Assembly: GCA_964366335.1 (NCBI GenBank)
Contig: CAYITQ010000012.1
Location: forward strand, 1-14,098
DNA: 14,098 nucleotides
Reading direction: 5' to 3'
Source: JACRNA01 sp964366335
Lineage (GTDB): Bacteria > Patescibacteriota > Microgenomatia > CAZETR01 > Amesbacteraceae
Shown here: positions 9,620 to 14,098 of the stretch, piece after piece
Layout of the letters: the number at the start of each line of letters is the position of its first letter
How positions within the stretch are numbered: the stretch's first letter is position 1
Position numbers and translations under genes: made by a program
The notes under the pieces: model-generated
The model's database searches: none
Told to the model about the DNA's origin: nothing
The model's input: only the letters and a program-made list of their open reading frames with translations

Positions 9620-10072
9620 TTGGACAAGATAAATGTACCCGCTATTTCTAAAGCTGGATCAGATCAAAAATCAAGGTGCGAAAAGGATGCGGCATATGGT
9701 AATAATGGGGTGTTTTTCTGCTACGACAGATACAGCATTCAATCTACTAAAAAGGTTATAAATAAATTCTTAGGAAGATCCCCGTCAGAGTATCTTGAGC
9801 AAACACTGATCCATGAAATGGCTCATTCGTATTTTTGGGACAATAATCCCATTGTAAATCTTCAGCATATTACAGACTGGATGAAAAACACCGGATATTC
9901 CCTGGAAATATCAAGTGCTGAATCCCCCACAATATATGGTCAAAGCAATTTTTCAGAAGACTTTGCTGAATCTGTCAGACTATATGTAACTCAACCCCAG
10001 TTACTGAAAGAATCATCTCAAAACAGATATTACTTCTTGAAACAAAATGTCTTTTGTAATTATGAATATTAA
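9620..10072 (+). CDS. ATLF-like metallopeptidase domain; probable frameshifted C-terminus of the giant protein
   Basis: The nominal TTG start at 9620 has no ribosome-binding site, and the frame is open back to 9533, overlapping the end of the giant frame. The extra upstream residues (TTIQNTLDLLGK, then SCFLDKINV) look like the first helix and strand of the same domain. The sequence LIHEMAH holds the zinc site at 9812-9826. IYGQSNFSEDFAESVRLYV follows about 40 residues later and resembles the YGxTxxxEFFAEAFRL pattern of the anthrax lethal factor catalytic-domain family, with Glu as third ligand. Two Cys upstream (RCEKD and FFCYD) and one near the end could form disulphides. I infer that this domain belongs to the giant protein, giving about 3355 visible residues, and was separated by one indel or by ribosomal frameshifting. 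A separately translated gene is less likely. Confidence 0.6.
   Translation: MDKINVPAISKAGSDQKSRCEKDAAYGNNGVFFCYDRYSIQSTKKVINKFLGRSPSEYLEQTLIHEMAHSYFWDNNPIVNLQHITDWMKNTGYSLEISSAESPTIYGQSNFSEDFAESVRLYVTQPQLLKESSQNRYYFLKQNVFCNYEY
9812..9826 (+). other. Fourth HExxH motif (HEMAH), in the shifted frame
   Basis: HEMAH lies in an amphipathic helix preceded by SEYLEQTLI and followed by the EDFAES third-ligand segment. It has all the visible elements of an active zinc peptidase although it lies outside the giant frame. Confidence 0.7.
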
Positions 10073-10075
10073 GTT

Positions 10076-10094
10076 TGCAAGGCCAGGCTTTGCA
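10076..10094 (+). other. Hairpin after the metallopeptidase fragment, possible weak terminator
   Basis: TGCAAGGC and GCTTTGCA pair around CAG with one G-T wobble, four bases after the stop codon. There is no T-run after it, so intrinsic termination is doubtful. Confidence 0.3.
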
Positions 10095-10104
10095 TGAACT
10101 GAGC

Positions 10105-10134
10105 TTGACACCGATGCAAGTTTTAGTATATATT
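10105..10134 (+). promoter_or_regulatory. Upstream sigma70-like promoter of the abiE operon
   Basis: A perfect -35 TTGACA (10105-10110) is followed after 18 bp by TATATT (10129-10134). The -10 lies inside the first inverted repeat, so a repressor bound there would block polymerase. Transcription would start near 10141, leaving a leader of about 64 nt. Confidence 0.55.
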
Positions 10135-10143
10135 TATACTAAA
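10122..10143 (+). promoter_or_regulatory. Inverted repeat 1, probable AbiEi operator
   Basis: Perfect 9-bp arms TTTAGTATA and TATACTAAA surround TATT. The half-site is close to that of the second repeat (TTAGGTATA). In characterised AbiE systems the antitoxin AbiEi represses its own operon by binding two inverted repeats in the promoter. Assigning that role here is inference. Confidence 0.55.
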
Positions 10144-10166
10144 TACGGGATCGGTCGTTATCGTCC

Positions 10167-10193
10167 TTGACACGATGCCGCGTTAGGTATACT
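10167..10193 (+). promoter_or_regulatory. Downstream promoter copy of the abiE operon
   Basis: A second TTGACA (10167-10172) is followed by TATACT (10188-10193) with a short 15-bp spacer, or by TATATA at 10193-10198 with a long 20-bp spacer. It is a diverged copy of the upstream promoter, 62 bp away: TTGACACCGATG there and TTGACACGATG here. A start from it would give a nearly or fully leaderless abiEi transcript. Confidence 0.4.
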
Positions 10194-10204
10194 ATATACC
10201 TAAC
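10182..10204 (+). promoter_or_regulatory. Inverted repeat 2, probable AbiEi operator touching the start codon
   Basis: Perfect 10-bp arms GTTAGGTATA and TATACCTAAC surround CTA. The repeat ends one base before the abiEi ATG and covers the -10 region of the downstream promoter. No Shine-Dalgarno sequence fits between it and the start codon. Confidence 0.6.
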
Positions 10205-10777
10205 ATGGCACTATATAATCTTAGTTTGGCCGTTCAGGAATTACACGTATCGGGACAAAAACTGTTTAATCTGCAAAGTTTGTCACGACTTTTGGAAATA
10301 AATAATCCTAGGTCTGCCAGATCTGTGGTCATGCGTTTGACAAATCAAAATATTCTAACCAGAATCGCCAAAGACACATATATGTTAACCCAACCCGCAC
10401 CGTCCAGATTTGCAATCGCTAATTTCCTGTATTCCCCATCATATATTTCTCTGGAAACCGCGCTAAATTATCATGGTATTTTGTCACAGTTTCCTCTGGA
10501 AATAACGAGTGTTACTCCCAAGAAATCAATAACCAAGCGGGTTGACAGTCAAGTTTTTAGTTATGCGCATCTAAAATCCGACTTGTTTTGGGGCTATGAA
10601 AAGATAGATAATGAGCTAATAGCTCTGCCAGAAAAGGCATTGCTGGACCAGATGTATCTGACATCCAAAGGATTGCGTATCGTTCACTTTGACGAGTATG
10701 ATTTAACAAGGCTAAACAAATCACAGTTTTTAAAATTTGCAAAATTATTTCCAAAAATGGACATTCCAACAATATGA
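10205..10777 (+). CDS. abiEi: AbiEi-like antitoxin / transcriptional regulator
   Basis: This 190-residue protein has a winged-helix N-terminus (about residues 20-62, containing LQSLSRLLEINN, SARSVVMRLTNQNIL and the wing end DTYML). It also carries the signatures of the AbiEi antitoxin family, SYISLETALNYHGIL (79-93) and ALPEKALLDQMY (140-151). AbiEi proteins counteract the AbiEii toxin in a type IV-like manner and repress their own operon. The pair of inverted repeats just upstream fits that role. The stop overlaps the next start as ATGA, so the two genes are translationally coupled. The ATG directly follows an operator repeat with no ribosome-binding site, suggesting leaderless translation or a weak start. 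Identity is from sequence patterns only, but the toxin partner next door makes it firm. Confidence 0.82.
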   Translation: MALYNLSLAVQELHVSGQKLFNLQSLSRLLEINNPRSARSVVMRLTNQNILTRIAKDTYMLTQPAPSRFAIANFLYSPSYISLETALNYHGILSQFPLEITSVTPKKSITKRVDSQVFSYAHLKSDLFWGYEKIDNELIALPEKALLDQMYLTSKGLRIVHFDEYDLTRLNKSQFLKFAKLFPKMDIPTI

Positions 10778-11529
10778 TTACCAAAAGCCAACTTACAAAA
10801 CTTACCGGAACATACAAGACTAACGAATCAACTGTCTTGCGTGAATATTATCAGCTCATTTTCTTAAATTCACTTTATAGCTTTCCCAATAGTCAAAATA
10901 TTGTCTTCAAGGGTGGAACTGCTATCCATTTGATTTTTGGAGCTCCTAGATATTCTGAGGATTTGGATTTTACCGTGCAGATGGATTTGAAAGATTTCGA
11001 AGAATTTATACCTCGTGTCTTTTCATCCTTAGCACCAGAAGGATTTGAATTCAAGCCACGGGAAACTATCGCCGGGAAGAGATACTTATTGGCCAATAAT
11101 ATTCCTGAATCAAAATCGAAATTATTTATTAACCTGGATTTTTCTTTCCGGGAAAATGTCTTTGAAAGACAAAATTCCAGCATTATACCTCCATTGCCGA
11201 TTGTATTTACTTCACGGGTCAGTCATATGTCTCAGTCTGAAATCTATACAGAAAAAATTAGAGCCATTTTAAACCGGCAAAAAGGCCGCGATCTATATGA
11301 TTTGTGGTATTTATGTGCCAAAAATACGAAACTGGATCTTGTAATGCTCCAGTCTAAACTGGATTATTACCAACAATCTTATTCCAAAGACAAAGTACTC
11401 AAAAAAATATCTGAATTTGATAAAAATGAGTTCATTTTTGATTTGCGACCATTTGTAACCATTGGAGAGCGGGACAAGATGGGAGACCTATTTGACTATA
11501 TTCAGGCTTTCCTCAAAGAAAATTTGTGA
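10774..11529 (+). CDS. abiEii: AbiEii-like nucleotidyltransferase toxin
   Basis: The protein has 251 residues and the motifs of the AbiEii/MenT nucleotidyltransferase fold. These are the nucleotide loop FKGGTAIHL (45-53), the metal pair in RYSEDLDF (D63, D65), a third strand carboxylate in INLDFSF (D122), the conserved EKIRA helix (160-164), and KGRDLYDL (170-177). Family members transfer nucleotides; mycobacterial MenT relatives add pyrimidines to tRNA acceptor ends and stop growth, and AbiE pairs can abort phage infection. All expected motif residues are present, so the toxin looks intact. It overlaps abiEi by four bases. Its TGA stop forms the TGA of the extended -10 promoter of the ribosomal operon that follows. 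Confidence 0.85.
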   Translation: MITKSQLTKLTGTYKTNESTVLREYYQLIFLNSLYSFPNSQNIVFKGGTAIHLIFGAPRYSEDLDFTVQMDLKDFEEFIPRVFSSLAPEGFEFKPRETIAGKRYLLANNIPESKSKLFINLDFSFRENVFERQNSSIIPPLPIVFTSRVSHMSQSEIYTEKIRAILNRQKGRDLYDLWYLCAKNTKLDLVMLQSKLDYYQQSYSKDKVLKKISEFDKNEFIFDLRPFVTIGERDKMGDLFDYIQAFLKENL

Positions 11530-11535
11530 TATAAT
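11527..11535 (+). promoter_or_regulatory. Extended -10 promoter for rplJ-rplL
   Basis: The sequence TGATATAAT is a perfect extended -10 element (TGN plus TATAAT at 11530-11535). No convincing -35 lies 16-18 bp upstream, as is common for extended -10 promoters. The predicted start near 11542 leaves a leader of about 44 nt that contains a hairpin. Confidence 0.6.
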
Positions 11536-11553
11536 ACTTTTATTACCTAAGAT

Positions 11554-11578
11554 AGGAGGTTTAAAAATAAATCCTCCT
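11554..11578 (+). promoter_or_regulatory. Leader hairpin that pairs AGGAGG with CCTCCT before rplJ
   Basis: AGGAGGTTTA (11554-11563) pairs with TAAA plus CCTCCT (11568-11578), with a single bulged T and an AAAA loop. The strongest Shine-Dalgarno-like sequence in the leader is thus locked in the stem, 26 nt upstream of the ATG. Only GAGG (11579-11582), three bases from the start, remains free. It may control translation, possibly through L10 feedback, which is known in other bacteria. No L10-binding motif is recognisable. Confidence 0.45.
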
Positions 11579-11585
11579 GAGGTTT

Positions 11586-12092
11586 ATGACAAAAAGACCA
11601 ATCAATCCCCAAAAATCTTCCCGCGTGGCGCTACTTGCGTCTCTTGTTGCCAAAGCCAAGTCAATTGGCGTCGTGGATTACACCAAAATGACTCCCCCGC
11701 AGGCAACCGAGCTTCGTAAGTCAGTGCAACTGGCGGGAGGAGAAGTAAAAGTTGAAAAAAACACGCTGTTTCGGATTGCTCTGCAATCCTCAAATGCTCA
11801 TTGCTCATTGCTCAATGCTCAGTTAAGGGGTCTCTCGGCTTTTATATTTTCAAATAGTGATGAGATTTCGGCGCTTAAGGTCGTGTCAGATTTTATCAAG
11901 AAAAATAGTGTTTTGTCTTTCAAAATGGGATTTGTTGGTGATAGAGTATTAACACAGAATGACATAGTCCTGCTAGCTCAGACACCATCAAGAGATATCA
12001 GTGTCGGTAAACTACTTTATTTGCTAAATTTTAATATGTCCAAGCTGGTTAGGACGCTGGATGCAGTAACTAAAATAACTCACCCCGCCTGA
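11586..12092 (+). CDS. rplJ: 50S ribosomal protein L10
   Basis: The protein has 168 residues, the usual length. It shows the L10 pattern: SIGVVDYTKMTPPQATELRKSV, then KVEKNTLFRIAL, then LRGLSAFIFSNSDEISALKVVSDFIKKN, and a C-terminal helix (SVGKLLYLLNFNMSKLVRTLDAVTKI) that carries the L7/L12 dimers of the ribosomal stalk. L10 anchors the stalk to the GTPase-associated centre. The ATG is chosen because the N-terminal length then matches the family. The usual L10 Gly-Pro is replaced by Gly-Leu (LRGLSAF). The loop between KNTLFRIAL and LRG is encoded by a four-copy 7-bp repeat, and the final residues and stop lie inside a palindromic element. rplL follows 62 bp downstream. Confidence 0.93.
   Translation: MTKRPINPQKSSRVALLASLVAKAKSIGVVDYTKMTPPQATELRKSVQLAGGEVKVEKNTLFRIALQSSNAHCSLLNAQLRGLSAFIFSNSDEISALKVVSDFIKKNSVLSFKMGFVGDRVLTQNDIVLLAQTPSRDISVGKLLYLLNFNMSKLVRTLDAVTKITHPA
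11794..11821 (+). repeat. Four tandem copies of a 7-bp repeat inside rplJ
   Basis: ATGCTCA, TTGCTCA, TTGCTCA and ATGCTCA follow each other without gaps. The unit is not a multiple of three, so loss or gain of one copy would shift the reading frame of rplJ. Confidence 0.85.
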
Positions 12093-12135
12093 GGGCTCCC
12101 CTCTCTTAATTTAAGAGAGGGGCCGGGGGAGAGTT
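12077..12135 (+). repeat. REP-like palindromic element between rplJ and rplL
   Basis: A perfect 12-bp stem CCCCTCTCTTAA (12098-12109) and TTAAGAGAGGGG (12111-12122) around one T is flanked by the weaker outer arms AACTCACCCC and GGGGGAGAGTT. The form resembles palindromic intergenic repeats seen in many bacterial genomes. Its left side supplies the last codons and the TGA of rplJ. There is no T-run, so a terminator is unlikely; a processing or stability hairpin within the operon is possible. Confidence 0.55.
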
Positions 12136-12139
12136 ATAA

Positions 12140-12150
12140 AAGGGGGTGAT
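12140..12150 (+). promoter_or_regulatory. rplL: Ribosome-binding site that fixes the rplL start
   Basis: AAGGGGGTGAT differs from the full anti-Shine-Dalgarno complement AAGGAGGTGAT by one base. It stands 8 bases (from GGGGG) before the ATG at 12155. An alternative GTG at 12146 lies within this site and is therefore rejected as the start. Confidence 0.8.
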
Positions 12151-12154
12151 TTCG

Positions 12155-12541
12155 ATGTCAGACAAATTACAAAAAATAGTAGACCAAGTGGCCCAGCTTT
12201 CAGTAATGGAAGTGGCTGATCTGGTCAAAGCTTTGGAAGAGAAGTTTGGAGTAAGTGCCCAGCTATCATCCAGCACAGCCGGACCAGCTGGGTTAGCGGG
12301 GGCGGGCGAAGCTGATGCCCCCGAGCAAACATCTTTTGACGTGATTTTGACCGTAACCGGAGCCAATAAAATCGGGGTTATCAAGGCCTTGCGCGAAATC
12401 AATCCAAACCTAGGCTTGAAAGAAGCCAAAGATATGTCCGAGAAAGCCGGAGCTGAAGTATTAATGGGAGCTAAAAAAGAAGCAGCTGAAGAAGCAAAGG
12501 CAAAATTGGTAGCTGCAGGAGCTAGTGTGGAGCTGAAATAA
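12155..12541 (+). CDS. rplL: 50S ribosomal protein L7/L12
   Basis: The protein has 128 residues, typical for the family. The N-terminal dimerisation and L10-binding helices (MSDKLQKIVDQVAQLSVMEV and VADLVKALEEKFGV) are followed by an Ala/Gly/Ser hinge (STAGPAGLAGAGEADAP). The C-terminal factor-binding domain has FDVILTVTGANKIGVIKALREI, GLKEAKDMSEKAGA and the terminal GASVELK. It forms the flexible ribosomal stalk that recruits and stimulates the translational GTPases. The usual LVE of the GLKEAKDLVE helix is MSE here. The strong ribosome-binding site, much better than that of rplJ, fits the need for several L7/L12 copies per L10. It is probably cotranscribed with rplJ. Confidence 0.95.
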   Translation: MSDKLQKIVDQVAQLSVMEVADLVKALEEKFGVSAQLSSSTAGPAGLAGAGEADAPEQTSFDVILTVTGANKIGVIKALREINPNLGLKEAKDMSEKAGAEVLMGAKKEAAEEAKAKLVAAGASVELK

Positions 12542-12546
12542 TCCCA

Positions 12547-12639
12547 GTCATACAGTAGGCATACAGTTGGCATTCGATAGTCATTCTGTCGTCACAATTG
12601 TATGCCTATTGCGTGCCCATTGTATGACCATTGTATGAC
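12547..12639 (+). repeat. 93-bp imperfect palindrome made of 11-bp units
   Basis: On the + strand, units start at 12547 (GTCATACAGTA), 12558 (GGCATACAGTT), 12569 (GGCATTCGATA) and 12580 (GTCATTCTGTC). On the - strand, equal units fill 12629-12639 and 12618-12628 (both GTCATACAATG), 12607-12617 (GGCACGCAATA) and 12596-12606 (GGCATACAATT). The array is symmetric about 12593. It can fold into one long imperfect hairpin after rplL, or serve as a helically phased protein-binding array. There is no following T-run. Confidence 0.7.
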
Positions 12640-12656
12640 GAGTTTAAATCTCCCTA

Positions 12657-12685
12657 TTGACTATATATATTACTCACTTCATAAT
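12657..12685 (+). promoter_or_regulatory. Sigma70-like promoter of the MerR/tail-fibre fusion gene
   Basis: TTGACT (12657-12662) and CATAAT (12680-12685) are separated by 17 bp. Each differs from consensus at one base. The predicted start near 12692 leaves a leader of about 34 nt without a clear Shine-Dalgarno sequence. Confidence 0.6.
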
Positions 12686-12692
12686 TGATAAT

Positions 12693-12718
12693 AGAACTTG
12701 ATAAAACCTGATAGTTCT
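12693..12718 (+). promoter_or_regulatory. Inverted repeat in the leader, possible operator
   Basis: AGAACT and AGTTCT flank 14 bases at the expected transcription start, just ahead of a gene with a MerR-like DNA-binding domain. The arms are short, so chance is possible. Confidence 0.25.
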
Positions 12719-12725
12719 GCCTCAA

Positions 12726-14098
12726 ATGTCAGATCACCTGCTCAACATTTCGCAAGCCGCTAAAAAGCTGGGGGTTGCGGCTGTCACTCTCCGCCTCTGG
12801 GAACGCCAAGGAAAAATAAAATCACTGCGTACCGGTGGTAATCAAAGAAGATATTCGAGTGCCCTTTTAGAAAGCTTTTTGGAGAGCAAAATAAAACCAC
12901 AAATAATCACCTCAGAGGAGAAACCTGAGGGTGAGGTACATACACCAATATTGCTCACCACTCTGATCTCTCCTTTTCAAAAACAAATCTTGGCTTGGAC
13001 TTTGGCTGTTTTGACACTGGCTGGAGGTAGTGCTGGAATTTATAAGTACTCTGGTGGAAACAGAGAGGGTGTAAATAAAGTTTTGGGTTGGTTTAAAAAT
13101 CGCGGTTTTTCTACGAACTATGAACTATCAACTAATAACCAGACCACTGGCACTGTCCTGGCCGCTGAATCCATTAATGATGATTACCGTTTTGTAGTCA
13201 ATATCCCAGCTTTGTTTAACCAAGATATTACTGCTCCCAATGTTCTTTATGGCTTGGTTGCCGGTGATAATATCACGGTCTCAGCAGGTCAAAACCCGAC
13301 TATTTCATCTGTCCTTCCGGATCAATTCAAAAATTTTAAAGTCGGATCAACTACTATCACGGCCAATTCCAAGACCGATACTCTGGAACTGGTGGCAGGC
13401 AGTAATGTTACTCTGTCAACAACAGACAAGAAAATCACTATTGCCTCGGCTGTGACTGATGTTACCACTTCAGGCATTACTGATGACGGTACTATGGTCA
13501 GACTAACTACCGCCACAGACAATTTTGGTTTGGGAGCAGCAACCGGAGCGGCTAAATTAAATCTCAATGTGGATGACACCCGGGATTTAATTACCGCATC
13601 CCAATCCGGCAGCCTCAAATTCCGGCTGACCTCTGGGGGAATCATTGACACCGGCACTTGGAATGGCTCGGTCATCGGTCCGGCATACGGAGGCACAGGA
13701 ATAGCCAACAACGCCGCCTCTACTCTGACCATTTCCGGCAACTATGCTACTACTTTGACGGTTACAGGAACAACAGGTATCACACTACCAACTACCGGAA
13801 CACTATCCACTCTGGCCGGGACTGAAACCCTAACTAACAAAACTGTTACTTCCCCTATCGTTACCACCAGCTTAACCACCGGCTCTACCTCTTTTGCCCT
13901 GCTAAATACCACCGCCACCACCGTCAACTTTGCCGGCGCCGCCACCACTCTCAACCTTGGCGCCGCTACTGGTACCACCACCATCGCCAATGCCGCTTCC
14001 GTCTCCGGGGCTCTCACTCTCTACGGCACCCCCACCATTCAATCTACCGCCAATCAATCTCTGACTCTGGGTGGTGATACCACCGGAAATATATCAAT
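12726..14098 (+). CDS. Transmembrane MerR-like HTH protein with tail-fibre-like ectodomain (3' partial)
   Basis: The frame starts at ATG 12726 and stays open to the window edge (457 codons visible). Residues 6-45 form a MerR-type winged helix (LLNISQAAKKLGVAAVTLRLWERQGK, then GGNQRRYS), matching the family pattern up to RRYS. A charged linker follows. One hydrophobic segment (about 87-105, ILAWTLAVLTLAGGSAGIY) would place the remainder outside the cell. The rest is Thr/Ala/Gly-rich beta sequence with tail-fibre hallmarks: PAYGGTGIANN (319-329), TGTLSTLAGTETLTNKTVTSP (357-377) and TTVNFAGAATTLNLGAATGT. The visible part thus joins a cytoplasmic DNA-binding head to an adhesin-like stalk. It could be a membrane-bound one-component regulator, or an adhesin whose HTH head has another binding role. 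No Shine-Dalgarno sequence is seen. Later codons are richer in GCC and ACC than the head, suggesting a separate origin for the ectodomain. Confidence 0.8.
   Translation, partial: MSDHLLNISQAAKKLGVAAVTLRLWERQGKIKSLRTGGNQRRYSSALLESFLESKIKPQIITSEEKPEGEVHTPILLTTLISPFQKQILAWTLAVLTLAGGSAGIYKYSGGNREGVNKVLGWFKNRGFSTNYELSTNNQTTGTVLAAESINDDYRFVVNIPALFNQDITAPNVLYGLVAGDNITVSAGQNPTISSVLPDQFKNFKVGSTTITANSKTDTLELVAGSNVTLSTTDKKITIASAVTDVTTSGITDDGTMVRLTTATDNFGLGAATGAAKLNLNVDDTRDLITASQSGSLKFRLTSGGIIDTGTWNGSVIGPAYGGTGIANNAASTLTISGNYATTLTVTGTTGITLPTTGTLSTLAGTETLTNKTVTSPIVTTSLTTGSTSFALLNTTATTVNFAGAATTLNLGAATGTTTIANAASVSGALTLYGTPTIQSTANQSLTLGGDTTGNIS

Noticed and set aside
10076..10094. Intrinsic terminator after the metallopeptidase fragment
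   Set aside because: The stem is short and no T-run follows, so it is kept only as a weak hairpin.
11462..11719. Plus-strand 85-codon frame overlapping the abiEii end and rplJ start
   Set aside because: It overlaps two well-supported genes in another frame and matches nothing recognisable.
12098..12122. Intrinsic terminator between rplJ and rplL
   Set aside because: No T-run follows the stem, and rplL needs cotranscription with rplJ; a repeat element explains it better.
12106..12573. Minus-strand open frame of 155 codons opposite rplL
   Set aside because: It is the antisense shadow of rplL and its flanks; its Ala/Ser-rich product reflects the Ala/Lys-rich L7/L12 codons.
12547..12639. CRISPR array as explanation for the 11-bp units
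   Set aside because: The units are contiguous, far too short, alternate in strand around a centre, and have no spacers or cas genes nearby.
13322..14017. Two abutting minus-strand frames opposite the tail-fibre-like ectodomain
   Set aside because: Their Val/Ala-rich, low-complexity products are what the antisense of Thr/Ala/Gly codons gives; the + strand frame is continuous and meaningful.

Overview
The window most likely comes from an uncultivated Patescibacteria/CPR-type bacterium, with a Microgenomates-like feel. This is an inference from style, not from a marker search. The pointers are moderately AT-rich DNA, very tight gene packing, a multi-kilobase exported-looking protein with several metallopeptidase motifs, and a MerR-like helix-turn-helix fused to a membrane helix and a tail-fibre-like ectodomain. 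TGA acts as a stop: it ends three genes here and is absent from the 9.5-kb frame. That argues against the recoded Gracilibacteria/Absconditabacteria groups.

Layout, all genes on the + strand. (1) 1-9575: one giant frame, open at the left edge of the window, with at least 3190 residues visible. It has an Ala/Glu/Lys-rich coiled-coil-like start, a Pro/Thr-rich linker, beta-rich segments, two long hydrophobic patches and three separate HExxH motifs. (2) 9533-10072: a fourth HExxH domain in the next frame. It looks like the displaced C-terminus of the giant protein, cut off by a single frameshift. (3) 10105-11529: a two-gene AbiE-type toxin-antitoxin module (AbiEi-like regulator, AbiEii-like nucleotidyltransferase) behind a duplicated promoter/operator with two perfect inverted repeats. 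(4) 11527-12541: rplJ (L10) and rplL (L7/L12). They have their own extended -10 promoter overlapping the toxin stop codon, a leader hairpin, a heptamer tandem repeat inside rplJ and a REP-like palindrome between the two genes. (5) 12542-12725: an intergenic region with a 93-bp palindrome built from 11-bp units, followed by a sigma70-like promoter. (6) 12726 to the right edge: a protein with an N-terminal MerR-like helix-turn-helix, one membrane helix and a Thr/Ala-rich tail-fibre-like ectodomain, cut by the window.

The ribosomal-stalk genes are ordinary housekeeping genes set between accessory modules. The two large flanking proteins look like cell-surface or secreted interaction factors, and the AbiE pair is a self-regulated toxin-antitoxin or phage-defence unit. 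The most unusual items are the multi-metallopeptidase giant with its frameshifted last domain, a 126-bp in-frame palindromic element inside it, the duplicated AbiE operator, the 11-bp-phased palindrome, and the transmembrane MerR/tail-fibre fusion.
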